Shown: positions 1 to 7,525, counted from the stretch's first letter. The stretch: 11,271 nt of DNA from Pseudomonadota bacterium (GCA_023430845.1 JAEYYJ010000258.1:1-11271), one strand, 5' to 3'. The notes: a model not told the origin generated them from the sequence alone. Translations and numbers: made by a program.

Positions 1-1353
1 TCCGACATGCACCCCTTCATCCATCCGCTGACCGGCGCGGTGGATCCCGCCTGGGAAGCAAGGTCGGACTGGGAGATCTACAAGGCGATTGCAAAGGCTT
101 TCTCCGAGGCGGCACCCGAAGTCCTCGGCGTCGAGAAGGATGTCGTGCTGACGCCGCTGATGCACGACAGCCCCGGCGAGATCGCGCAGGCCTTCGAGCC
201 CAAGGACTGGAAGAAGGGCGAGTGCGAGCCGATCCCCGGCAAGACCATGCCTGCCGTCGCGGTCGTCGAGCGCGACTATCCGAACCTCTATAAGCGGTTC
301 ACGGCGCTTGGGCCGCTGATGGAGAAGATCGGCAACGGCATCAAGGGCATTGCCTGGCAGACCGGCCACGAGGTGGAGCATCTAAAGAACCTCAACGGCG
401 TCGTGACCGAGCCTGGCGCGACGCAGGGCATGGCGCGCATCGACAGCGACATCGATGCGGCCGAAGTCCTGCTCATGCTGGCACCGGAGACAAATGGTGA
501 GGTGGCCGTGAAGTCTTGGGAGTCGCTCTCGAAGACGACGGGCCGCGCGCACGCCCACCTCGCCATTCCCAAGGAGGACGAGAAGATCCGCTTCCGCGAT
601 GTGGTCGCGCAGCCACGCAAGATCATCTCGGCGCCGACCTGGTCCGGACTGGAAAGCGAGAAGGTCTGCTACAACGCCGGCTACACCAACGTGCACGAGC
701 TGATCCCCTGGCGGACACTGACCGGACGTCAGCAGCTCTACCAGGACCACCTCTGGATGCGCGCGTTCGGCGAGGGCTTCTGCGTCTACCGCCCACCCGT
801 CGATCTGCGCGCGATCAAGCCCGTGCAGGGAATGAAGCCGAACGGCGAGAAGGAAATCGTCCTCAACTTCATCACGCCGCACCAGAAGTGGGGCATCCAC
901 TCCACCTACACCGACAACCTGCTCATGCTCACGCTGTCACGCGGCGGGCCGATCGTCTGGCTGAGCGAGACCGACGCGCGCAGAGCGGACATCGTCGATA
1001 ACGACTGGGTCGAGGCCTACAACAGCAATGGCGCGCTCGTCGCGCGGGTGGTCGTCTCGCAGCGCATGAAGGAAGGCACGGTCTTCATGTACCACGCGCA
1101 GGAGAAGATCGTGAACGTGCCCGGCTCCGAAATGACTGGGCAGCGCGGCGGCATACACAATTCGGTGACCCGCACGGTGCTGAAGCCCACGCACATGATC
1201 GGCGGCTACGTCCAGCTCGCCTACGGTTTCAACTACTACGGGACCATCGGCACCAATCGCGACGAGTTCGTCGTCGTGCGCAAGCTTAGCCATGTCGACT
1301 GGCTGGAGCGCCCGCTTGCACCCGCCACCGCCACCATCCAGGCCGCCGAATAA
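1..1353 (+). CDS. narG: Respiratory nitrate reductase alpha subunit NarG, C-terminal part (5' end outside window)
   Basis: This is the catalytic molybdenum subunit of the membrane-bound, cytoplasm-facing quinol:nitrate oxidoreductase, which reduces nitrate to nitrite. The reading frame is open from the first base, and about 450 residues remain of a protein that is about 1,250 residues long in E. coli. The ATG at position 7 is an internal methionine, not the start. The sequence follows E. coli NarG closely by eye, with DWKKGEC, RKIISAPTWSGLE, YTNVHELIPWRTL, GRQQLYQDH and the terminal AYGFNYYGTIGTNRDEFVVV. The last roughly 160 residues, from about PHQKWGIHSTY onward, correspond to the molybdopterin-dinucleotide-binding domain. 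The N-terminal iron-sulfur site and the Asp that ligates molybdenum lie outside the window and cannot be checked. No frameshift is visible. narH follows after 12 bp, so the two are co-transcribed. Confidence 0.97.
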   Translation, partial: SDMHPFIHPLTGAVDPAWEARSDWEIYKAIAKAFSEAAPEVLGVEKDVVLTPLMHDSPGEIAQAFEPKDWKKGECEPIPGKTMPAVAVVERDYPNLYKRFTALGPLMEKIGNGIKGIAWQTGHEVEHLKNLNGVVTEPGATQGMARIDSDIDAAEVLLMLAPETNGEVAVKSWESLSKTTGRAHAHLAIPKEDEKIRFRDVVAQPRKIISAPTWSGLESEKVCYNAGYTNVHELIPWRTLTGRQQLYQDHLWMRAFGEGFCVYRPPVDLRAIKPVQGMKPNGEKEIVLNFITPHQKWGIHSTYTDNLLMLTLSRGGPIVWLSETDARRADIVDNDWVEAYNSNGALVARVVVSQRMKEGTVFMYHAQEKIVNVPGSEMTGQRGGIHNSVTRTVLKPTHMIGGYVQLAYGFNYYGTIGTNRDEFVVVRKLSHVDWLERPLAPATATIQAAE

Positions 1354-1365
1354 AGGACAAGAGAA

Positions 1366-2889
1366 ATGAAAATTCGCGCTCAAATCGCGATGGTGCTCAA
1401 CCTCGACAAGTGCATCGGCTGCCACACCTGCTCGGTCACCTGCAAGAACGTGTGGACCAACCGCGAAGGTATGGAATACGCGTGGTTCAACAACGTCGAG
1501 ACCAAGCCGGGCATCGGCTATCCCAAGGAATGGGAGAACCAGGATCGCTGGAACGGCGGCTGGAAGCGCAAGCGCAACGGCCGGATCGAGCCGCGCATCG
1601 GCGGCAAGTGGCGCATCCTCGCCAACATCTTCGCCAACCCGGATCTCCCCGAGATCGACGACTACTACGAGCCCTTCACCTTCGACTACGAGCACCTGCA
1701 GAAGGCGCCCGAGCTTCAGGCGTTTCCGACGGCGCGCCCGCGCTCGCTGATCACGGGCCAACGCATGGAGAAGATCGAGTGGGGCCCCAACTGGGAGGAG
1801 ATCCTCGGCGGCGAATTCTCGAAGCGCTCCGCCGACGTGAACTTCGAGGGTGTTCAAAAGGAGATCTACGGCCAGTTCGAGAACACGTTCATGATGTACC
1901 TGCCGCGGCTGTGCGAGCACTGCCTCAATCCGACGTGCGTCGCGGCCTGCCCCTCGGGAGCGATCTACAAGCGCGAGGAGGACGGCATCGTCCTCATCGA
2001 CCAGGACAAGTGCCGCGGTTGGCGCATGTGCGTGTCGGGCTGCCCGTACAAGAAGATCTACTTCAACTGGTCGAGCGGGAAGAGTGAGAAGTGCATCTTC
2101 TGCTATCCGCGCATCGAGGCCGGCCAGCCGACCGTCTGCTCGGAGACTTGCGTCGGGCGCATCCGCTATCTGGGCGTAGTGCTCTATGACGCCGACCGCA
2201 TCGAGGAAGCCGCAAGCGCACCCGACGAGAAGGATCTCTACGAGGCACAGCTCAAGCTGTTCCTCGATCCGAGCGATCCGGCTGTAATCGCGCAGGCGCG
2301 CGTCGATGGCGTGCCCGATGCTTGGCTCGACGCTGCGCGCAAGTCGCCGATCTGGAAGATGGCGATGGAATGGAAGGTCGCCTTCCCGCTCCATCCCGAG
2401 TACCGCACGCTGCCCATGGTCTGGTACGTGCCGCCGCTTTCGCCGATCACCGCGGCGGCCGAAGCCGGCAAGATGGGAACAGACGGCGCCATGCCCGACG
2501 TCCGCTCGCTCCGCATCCCGCTCAAGTATCTCGCCAACCTTCTGACGGCGGGGGACGAGAAGCCTGTTGCTACGGGCCTCGAACGCATGCTTGCGATGCG
2601 CGCCTACATGCGGGCGAAAACGATCGACGGCGTGATCGATGAAGCGATCGCGAAGAAGGTCGGCCTGACCGGCCAGCAGATCGAGGAGATGTATCACATC
2701 ATGGCGATCGCGAATTACGAGGACCGCTTCGTCATACCGACCGCGCACCGGGAAGTGACGGAGGATGCCTACGAGCTGCGTGGCCAGTGCGGCTTCACGT
2801 TCGGCGACGGCTGCATGCCGAGCGACAACAAGGTCAATCTGTTCGGCGGCGTGAAGCTCAAGAACGACCGCGCGAAGGTGGAGGTCTGA
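1366..2889 (+). CDS. narH: Respiratory nitrate reductase beta subunit NarH
   Basis: This iron-sulfur subunit carries electrons from the hemes of NarI to NarG on the cytoplasmic face. It has 507 residues, as expected for the family. Four cysteine clusters are visible: C16/C19/C22/C26, C183/C186/C191/C195, C216/C222/C226 and C243/C246/C258/C262. In the third cluster the second Cys position is W219 (CRGWRMC). That is the known NarH signature for one [3Fe-4S] centre beside three [4Fe-4S] centres. The ATG at 1366 has a purine-rich AAAGGA about 8 bases upstream, and the next gene begins 3 bp after the stop. A long antisense reading frame covers the gene but is a composition artefact. Identity is very secure. 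Confidence 0.98.
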   Translation: MKIRAQIAMVLNLDKCIGCHTCSVTCKNVWTNREGMEYAWFNNVETKPGIGYPKEWENQDRWNGGWKRKRNGRIEPRIGGKWRILANIFANPDLPEIDDYYEPFTFDYEHLQKAPELQAFPTARPRSLITGQRMEKIEWGPNWEEILGGEFSKRSADVNFEGVQKEIYGQFENTFMMYLPRLCEHCLNPTCVAACPSGAIYKREEDGIVLIDQDKCRGWRMCVSGCPYKKIYFNWSSGKSEKCIFCYPRIEAGQPTVCSETCVGRIRYLGVVLYDADRIEEAASAPDEKDLYEAQLKLFLDPSDPAVIAQARVDGVPDAWLDAARKSPIWKMAMEWKVAFPLHPEYRTLPMVWYVPPLSPITAAAEAGKMGTDGAMPDVRSLRIPLKYLANLLTAGDEKPVATGLERMLAMRAYMRAKTIDGVIDEAIAKKVGLTGQQIEEMYHIMAIANYEDRFVIPTAHREVTEDAYELRGQCGFTFGDGCMPSDNKVNLFGGVKLKNDRAKVEV

Positions 2890-2892
2890 CAT

Positions 2893-3645
2893 ATGCGGAC
2901 GCTCAAGGCTCTCTCCGCTTTGCTCACCTATCCGAGCGAGGAAATGCAGGCCGCCGCGCCGGAGCTGAAATCCGTCCTCGCGCGTGAGGGTGTGCTCAAG
3001 CGGCGCGATCTAGCCGCTGTGATCGATCTGATCGAAGACATTGCTGGGCGCGACCTGTTTGACGCACAGGAGCGCTACATCCTGCTGTTCGATCGCACTC
3101 GATCGCTGTCGCTTCATCTCTTCGAGCACGTGCACGGGGAAAGCCGTGACCGGGGGCAGGCGATGGTCGACCTCATCAAGCTCTACGAGGACGGCGGCTA
3201 TTCGCCAACGACAACGGAGCTGCCGGATTTCCTGCCGCTCTTTCTCGAGTATGCGGCGACACGCGCACCGGCCGAGGCCATCGAGCTTATCGGCCAGCCT
3301 GGGCATGTCTTCGCGGCGCTGCGTGAGCGACTGGCAAAGCGCAAATCTCCCTATGAAGCCGTATTTGCAGCGCTCGTCGCCCTCTCGAAAGCCAAGCTTG
3401 ATGAAGCTGCGCTGGCAGCCCTTCGCGACGAACCCGATCCCGAGCCCGACGATCTCGAAGCACTCGATGCAGCGTGGGAGGACGAGGAAGTCACGTTCGG
3501 CCCCGGCGCCGCGAAGAGCGCGTGCGGCGTCGACAGTCTCGCCTCGAAGCTGCGGCAGGCCCGGCGTCCCGCGCCCGGCACGGAGCCGGCTCCAGGGACC
3601 GGGCCACGCACTGTCGTCACGACTTCGCCAGCTCACCGCGCGTAA
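2893..3645 (+). CDS. narJ: Nitrate reductase molybdenum cofactor assembly chaperone NarJ
   Basis: This is a cytoplasmic chaperone of the NarJ/TorD-like family. In E. coli it binds apo-NarG, holds the NarGH complex off the membrane until the cofactors are inserted, and is not part of the mature enzyme. The product has 250 residues, slightly longer than E. coli NarJ (about 236). The diagnostic segment LFEHVHGESRDRGQAMVDL lies around residues 76-94, and ELPDFLPLFLEYA follows near 112. An acidic stretch (EPDPEPDDLEALDAAWEDEE) precedes the end. The last roughly 35 residues are rich in Pro, Thr, Gly and Arg and do not resemble the E. coli tail. The ATG at 2893 is preceded by GGAGG within the end of narH, only 3 bp after the narH stop, which suggests translational coupling. 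Confidence 0.96.
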   Translation: MRTLKALSALLTYPSEEMQAAAPELKSVLAREGVLKRRDLAAVIDLIEDIAGRDLFDAQERYILLFDRTRSLSLHLFEHVHGESRDRGQAMVDLIKLYEDGGYSPTTTELPDFLPLFLEYAATRAPAEAIELIGQPGHVFAALRERLAKRKSPYEAVFAALVALSKAKLDEAALAALRDEPDPEPDDLEALDAAWEDEEVTFGPGAAKSACGVDSLASKLRQARRPAPGTEPAPGTGPRTVVTTSPAHRA

Positions 3646-3656
3646 GGAGTCTCACC

Positions 3657-4385
3657 ATGCGCGACGTAATCTTCCGCATTATCTTCGTCTGGTATCCCTA
3701 CTTCTGCCTGTCGACATTCATCATCGGCAGTCTGATCCGCTTCGATCGCGATCAGTATAGCTGGAAGGCCAGCTCCAGCCAGATGCTGCGCAAACGCCAA
3801 CTCTACTGGGGCTCGAATCTCTTCCATTTCGGCATCTTGTTCCTCGTTTTCGGCCACACCGTAGGCCTACTCACGCCGACATCCGTCTACACTCTCGTGA
3901 TGACCGTACCACAGAAGCAGATCATTGCCGTGATCGCCGGCGGAATTGCCGGTGCAGCCTGCTTCATCGGTCTCACGCTGCTGCTGCACCGCCGCCTCTT
4001 CGACGCGCGCATTCGGCAGACATCCACCGTGATGGACATTGTTGTGCTGCTCATCCTCTGGGCTCAACTGACGCTCGGCCTCATAACGCTGCCCTACTCT
4101 CTCGGCCATCGTGACGGGTCGGCGATGCTGACGCTCTCACATTGGGCGCAAGGTATCGTCACGCTTCAGCCCGTTGATCCCGCGACACTTCAAGGGCTGG
4201 AATGGCCATTCCTCGCGCATCTCGTGCTCGGGATGACCATCTTCCTCGTCTTTCCGTTCTCACGCCTCGTGCACATCTGGTCGGCGCCCGTCTGGTACCT
4301 CGGTCGGCGCGGCTATCAAGTGGTGCGGACCCGTAAGCCGCTGGCCTCAGGCGGCGTGCGGCGTCCCATCGAACCCGCGGAGTGA
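3657..4385 (+). CDS. narI: Respiratory nitrate reductase gamma subunit NarI (cytochrome b)
   Basis: This membrane cytochrome b oxidises quinol and passes electrons through two b hemes to NarH. The product has 242 residues, against 225 in E. coli, and the extra length is a basic C-terminal tail. About five hydrophobic segments are visible. The four heme-ligating histidines match the E. coli pattern: H57 and H67 in NLFHFGILFLVFGH, H188 in FLAHLVLGMT and H206 in SRLVHIWS. The N-terminal IGSLIRFDRDQYSWKASSSQML is typical of the family. I chose the ATG at 3657 because AAGGAG (3644-3649) lies just upstream. The frame stays open further upstream within narJ, but that stretch is not NarI-like. The gap from narJ is 11 bp. 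Confidence 0.97.
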   Translation: MRDVIFRIIFVWYPYFCLSTFIIGSLIRFDRDQYSWKASSSQMLRKRQLYWGSNLFHFGILFLVFGHTVGLLTPTSVYTLVMTVPQKQIIAVIAGGIAGAACFIGLTLLLHRRLFDARIRQTSTVMDIVVLLILWAQLTLGLITLPYSLGHRDGSAMLTLSHWAQGIVTLQPVDPATLQGLEWPFLAHLVLGMTIFLVFPFSRLVHIWSAPVWYLGRRGYQVVRTRKPLASGGVRRPIEPAE

Positions 4386-4390
4386 CTGCC

Positions 4391-5242
4391 ATGACTACTC
4401 ATGCTGCATCTGCCGGCTGCGCGATCAAGCCGGTGATCACGACGAAGCAGAAGACGGTGAGTGTCAACGGCATCGCCATTCCGCGGGCCGCAATCTCGCG
4501 CGAGGCGCAGAACCATCCCGCGACAAAGCCCATCGATGCGTGGCTCGCGGCCGCCCGCGCGCTCGTCGTCCGTGAGCTACTTCTTCAGGAAGCTCGCCGG
4601 CTGAACCTCCAGCCGCATCCGCTCGCGGATGAGGAGGGCCGGCGTGAGACTGACGAGGAAGCGCTCGTGCGACAGCTCGTCGAACGCGAAGTTCGCACGC
4701 CGATCGCCGACGCCGCAGCCTGCCTGCGCTACTACGAGGCCAACCGCCGGCGCCTGCGCACGCCTGACATCTACGAGGTGCGGCACATCCTGCTGGCGGC
4801 GCCTGCCGGCGACCGCGATGCGCGGCGTGCCGCACGCGAGCAGGCCGACGCGATCATCACGGCGCTGATGCACGATCCTACCGCCTTCGACGACATCGCC
4901 CGCAGCCGATCCGCCTGTCCCTCCGGCGCGTCGGGCGGCAATCTCGGCCAGATCGGACCTGACCAGACGGTACCCGAGTTCGAGCGCGCCCTCGCCTCGA
5001 TGCCTGTCGGCGCAGTCGCACCGGCACCGGTCGAGACACGCTACGGCTTCCATATCGTACGCGTCGACCGGCGGATCGAGGGGCGCGACCTGCCTTTTGA
5101 GATGGTGCAGTCTCGCATCGCCGGGTGGCTCGACGAGAAAGTGCGCCGTGTCGCTATCCGCCAGTACATCGAGATCCTCGCCGGGCGCGCCGAGATCACC
5201 GGCGTCGCCTTCGATGCCTCTGCCACCCCCCTCGTGCAATAG
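4391..5242 (+). CDS. PpiC/parvulin-type peptidyl-prolyl cis-trans isomerase of the nar operon
   Basis: This is a 283-residue protein with a parvulin (rotamase) domain at about residues 127-225. Motifs include VRHILLAAP with R131-H132, SGGNLGQI, VPEFERAL and the closing YGFHIVRVDR (Y218-H221). The N-terminal part, about 120 residues, is predicted helical and resembles the SurA/NifM-like arrangement. No signal peptide or membrane segment is seen, so it should act in the cytoplasm. That fits help with folding NarG or NarH beside NarJ. A PpiC-type gene after narI is known in Pseudomonas aeruginosa, but its substrate is to my knowledge unproven. I chose the ATG at 4391 because GGAG (4379-4382) is well spaced. 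A GTG at 4382 overlapping the narI stop by 3 bases is an alternative start in the same frame. Confidence 0.93.
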   Translation: MTTHAASAGCAIKPVITTKQKTVSVNGIAIPRAAISREAQNHPATKPIDAWLAAARALVVRELLLQEARRLNLQPHPLADEEGRRETDEEALVRQLVEREVRTPIADAAACLRYYEANRRRLRTPDIYEVRHILLAAPAGDRDARRAAREQADAIITALMHDPTAFDDIARSRSACPSGASGGNLGQIGPDQTVPEFERALASMPVGAVAPAPVETRYGFHIVRVDRRIEGRDLPFEMVQSRIAGWLDEKVRRVAIRQYIEILAGRAEITGVAFDASATPLVQ

Positions 5243-5252
5243 GAGACCGGCT

Positions 5253-5597
5253 ATGCAGCTCGGCACGTTGATGGATCATCTGGCAATCGAGGATGACGCC
5301 GCGTCCGCGCTCGAAGCGCTCGGCGACATCGTTCTCTTTGCGGAGGTGCAGGCCACGGGCGAGCGCTACGGCGAGAGTCCCGGCGAGTATGTCGCCAACG
5401 CCGCGCGCCGCTTCGCCGCTCTGGGCAGCGACGAAGATTGGCTGAGGCTGATGACCGCGATGGAGCGCAGCGCGGACCCCGCCAAGACGGCTCTTGAGCG
5501 CATGCTCCGCTGGGCGCTAAAGGCCGACGCAGTGAAAGGGCCGCCTCCACCCCACGCAGGCTGCACCTGCGGCGGCCATGCCAAGCACGACCATTGA
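5253..5597 (+). CDS. Small nar-operon protein of unknown function with Cys/His-rich tail
   Basis: This predicted soluble protein has 114 residues and I cannot assign it to a named family. Residues 1-95 are helix-rich and acidic, with DEDWLRLMTAMERS and a region ending ERMLRWALKA. After a short proline run (GPPPPH), the protein ends GCTCGGHAKHDH. That places C104, C106, H109, H112 and H114 in a compact potential metal-binding tail. The ATG at 5253 has AGGAGA at 5241-5246, overlapping the stop of the isomerase gene. The 10-bp gap and same strand place it in the nar transcript. A role in metal delivery or in nitrate reductase maturation is inference from position and tail. Similar short proteins seem to follow the isomerase in some other nar operons, but I recall this only loosely. 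Confidence 0.85.
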   Translation: MQLGTLMDHLAIEDDAASALEALGDIVLFAEVQATGERYGESPGEYVANAARRFAALGSDEDWLRLMTAMERSADPAKTALERMLRWALKADAVKGPPPPHAGCTCGGHAKHDH

Positions 5598-5624
5598 GGC
5601 CGCACGCGCGCCAAGGCGAAGCCC

Positions 5625-6389
5625 ATGTCACGCACACTCGACCATCTCTTCGACCGCAACGTCGCGTGGGCAGATCGCAAGACGCGCGACGATCCCGGCT
5701 TCTTCCGCCGCATGGCCGAGCAGCAGGCGCCACGCTACCTTTGGCTCGGCTGCTCCGATAGCCGCGTCGCCGCCAACGACATACTCGGCATGGACCCCGG
5801 TGAGATCTTCGTTCACCGCAACATCGCCAACATGGTCCACACCAGCGACATGAACATCCTGTCGGTGCTCGAGTTTGCCGTTGACCACCTCGGCGTCGAG
5901 CACATCATCGTCTGCGGGCACTACGGCTGCGGCGGCGTACAGCAGGCGCTGGCGAGCGAGCGCGGCTCCATGCTCGATCACTGGCTGCAGCCCCTTACGA
6001 TGATGTACCACAAGCACCGTCCGCGCATCGATGCCATCACGGATCGCGCGGCGCGCCTGAATCGTCTCTGCGAGGTCAATATCGAGATGCAGGTTCGGCG
6101 CCTCGCGGCAACGCCCATCGTCGAGAATGCCTGGGCGCGCGGACAGGCGCTGCACGTGCACGGCTGGATCTATGCCATTCACGACGGCTTGCTGCGCGAT
6201 CTCGGCCCGCATCTCTCGTCGATCGCGGAGCGTGACAATCTTCTCTCCATCGATCAGCGGGTTTGTGATCCGGCCGAGCCGATCAGCGCCGTGCGTCGTC
6301 AGGCCATGGATGTGTTCGAGAAACTCGAGCTGCGCCAGCCTCCGGACGCACCATGCTGCGCGCCGACTGCGGACGGCCGCGATGCATAG
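5625..6389 (+). CDS. can: Beta-carbonic anhydrase (Can/YadF-like, type II)
   Basis: This zinc enzyme interconverts CO2 and bicarbonate in the cytoplasm. The product has 254 residues and is close to E. coli Can. The zinc-site residues are C43, D45 and R47 in CSDSR, and H99 and C102 in GHYGCGG. Flanking motifs FVHRNIANMV, HLGVEHIIVCGHYGC and HGWIYAIHDGLLRDL also match. W40, R65 and Y183 correspond to the residues forming the non-catalytic bicarbonate site of type II enzymes, so allosteric, pH-dependent control is likely. The C-terminus has an extra tail containing CCAP. The start at 5625 has only a modest Shine-Dalgarno (AAGGCGAA). It lies 27 bp after the small nar gene on the same strand, so read-through from the nar operon is plausible. 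Confidence 0.95.
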   Translation: MSRTLDHLFDRNVAWADRKTRDDPGFFRRMAEQQAPRYLWLGCSDSRVAANDILGMDPGEIFVHRNIANMVHTSDMNILSVLEFAVDHLGVEHIIVCGHYGCGGVQQALASERGSMLDHWLQPLTMMYHKHRPRIDAITDRAARLNRLCEVNIEMQVRRLAATPIVENAWARGQALHVHGWIYAIHDGLLRDLGPHLSSIAERDNLLSIDQRVCDPAEPISAVRRQAMDVFEKLELRQPPDAPCCAPTADGRDA

Positions 6390-6415
6390 CCGCAACCCAC
6401 ATCCCATGATGAGCC

Positions 6416-6446
6416 CGGCAGCCTGCCGCTCCTTTCACCCTTTCTG
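6416..6446 (+). terminator. Weak possible terminator or attenuating hairpin after the carbonic anhydrase gene
   Basis: The inverted repeat CGGCA-gcc-TGCCG (6416-6428) is followed by a pyrimidine-rich stretch, CTCCTTTCACCCTTTCT. The stem is only 5 bp and there is no clean run of T, so an intrinsic terminator is possible but weak. It sits in the 79-bp gap between the carbonic anhydrase and DUF2478 genes, the largest gap so far in the + strand gene series. No FNR- or NnrR-type TTGAT/ATCAA palindrome is seen in this gap. Confidence 0.25.
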
Positions 6447-6468
6447 ACGTACCTCGGGAGACACCACC

Positions 6469-7053
6469 ATGCCCGCAACCACCCCATCGGCCCCCATCGT
6501 TGCTATCGTCTATGGAGACGGCGCGCGCGTCGGCCCGATCCTCAATGACATCGTCGATCATCTCCTTTCGGCAGGCTACAGGCTCGCCGGCCTTCTCCAG
6601 CGCGACCGCATTCGTGTCGGGCGATCACGCTGCGATATGCTGATGGAAGACCTGACAACCGGAGAGACGATGGCCGTCTCACAGGATCGCGGAGAGGGCG
6701 CACGCGGCTGTCGACTCGACGTCGAGGCGCTGATCAATGCGGTAGTACGTGTTCGCAACTCACTGGCAGCTGCGCCCGATCTCCTGATCGTCAACAAGTT
6801 CGGCAAGACCGAGTGCGAAGGCGGCGGCTGCCGTTCCCTGATCGTCGACGCGGTCGAGACCGGCGTGCCGGTTCTGGTCGCGGTGCCGTATGGCAACCTG
6901 GACCCGTGGCGCAGCTTTGCCGGCGATCTCGCCGTCGAGTACCTTCTCGACGATCTCCCGCCGGACACGGCCGCCGCCTGTCGAAAGCTCGGCTTTGCCA
7001 GCGTCGACAAGGCACGCGACAAGCCCGACGCGCCGGCGCTTCAGGCGCCGTAG
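6469..7053 (+). CDS. DUF2478 family protein (NTPase-like, possibly linked to molybdate/cofactor use)
   Basis: This 194-residue soluble protein resembles the DUF2478 family. The family is often found near molybdenum or molybdoenzyme genes and is distantly like the THEP1/MobB nucleotide-binding fold; this is recalled knowledge. Visible elements are an N-terminal strand AIVYGDG, GYRLAGLLQRDR near residue 40, ARGCRLD, the strand DLLIVNKFGKTE around residues 104-115, and GVPVLVAVP. The position of a P-loop holds GDGARVGPI instead of GxxGxGK(S/T), so the classic Walker A lysine is missing. The conserved NKFGK segment resembles the NKxD-like or Walker B side of such folds. The ATG at 6469 is preceded by CGGGAG (6455-6460). 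The gene ends 8 bp before the convergent DUF454 gene. The biochemical function is unknown. Confidence 0.85.
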   Translation: MPATTPSAPIVAIVYGDGARVGPILNDIVDHLLSAGYRLAGLLQRDRIRVGRSRCDMLMEDLTTGETMAVSQDRGEGARGCRLDVEALINAVVRVRNSLAAAPDLLIVNKFGKTECEGGGCRSLIVDAVETGVPVLVAVPYGNLDPWRSFAGDLAVEYLLDDLPPDTAAACRKLGFASVDKARDKPDAPALQAP

Positions 7054-7061
7054 CGCGGGTA

Positions 7062-7424
7062 CTACTCTCCATTGGGCACATCCGGCCGCGTCAGGACGAA
7101 CGTCGCCACGCCGCCGAGGACAGTCGCCTGAGCAATGAGATTGATGCCGGAGACGCCGAGAAGCACGCTTGTCATAAAGGTCGCCGCCATGGCCGCCATC
7201 GTCGCGCGGCGACTGATGGCACCGTGCCTGTTCCAGTGTGCAATGGGCAGGCCCAGCCGCGGGTGCGTCATGATCCAGTTGTGAAGGCGCGGCGAAGATC
7301 GAGCGAACGCATACGCCGCGAGCAGGAGAAAGGGCGTGGTGGGGACGAGCGGGAGAACGACGCCAGCAACGCCGCAAGCCGTCGAGACGAGGCCGAGGGT
7401 GAGCCAGAGTGCTCGAACCGGCAT
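7062..7424 (-). CDS. DUF454 (YbaN-like) inner-membrane protein
   Basis: This 120-residue membrane protein has the DUF454 hallmark in its N-terminal half: GLVSTACGVAGVVLPLVPTTPF, followed by AAYAFARSSPRLHNWI and HPRLGLPIAHW. It has two N-terminal hydrophobic segments and about two more at the C-terminal side. The function of the family is not established. The start at 7424 has AGGAG upstream on the minus strand (about 7434-7438). It is convergent with the DUF2478 gene, with 8 bp between the stops, and divergent from nnrS across about 100 bp. Its location beside nnrS suggests, but does not show, a link to nitrogen-oxide physiology. Confidence 0.9.
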   Translation of the reverse strand: MPVRALWLTLGLVSTACGVAGVVLPLVPTTPFLLLAAYAFARSSPRLHNWIMTHPRLGLPIAHWNRHGAISRRATMAAMAATFMTSVLLGVSGINLIAQATVLGGVATFVLTRPDVPNGE

Positions 7425-7525
7425 TCGCTTTCAGTCTCCTCCGCTGCGTGGCGCGGCAAGTGCGTGCGGCATCCGGCCGGCACCAGCCGCGCATAGTCAC
7501 CATACGAGCCCCGCAGGAGGCGACC
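7425..7525. promoter_or_regulatory. Divergent intergenic region between DUF454 gene and nnrS
   Basis: These 101 bp must carry the promoter for nnrS and probably also that of the DUF454 gene, because the two genes diverge. Ribosome binding sites are clear at both ends: AGGAG for the - strand gene, and AGGAGG at 7515-7520 for nnrS. I looked for the TTGAT-N4-ATCAA or TTG-N8-CAA palindromes expected of FNR/NnrR-type regulators and found none; there is no TTG on the + strand here. Convincing -35/-10 boxes are not visible. A GCGGC/GCCGC pair lies within the gap but is too short to call an operator. Confidence 0.45.

Noticed and set aside
937..2892. 651-codon open frame antisense to narH
   Set aside because: It mirrors the narH codons, a common effect of high-GC coding DNA with G/C at third positions. 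The product is low-complexity, rich in A, R, L, V and D, has no recognisable domain, and narH is certain.
5628..6407. 259-codon antisense frame over the carbonic anhydrase gene
   Set aside because: It is the shadow of a strongly conserved enzyme gene, with no Shine-Dalgarno or recognisable family.
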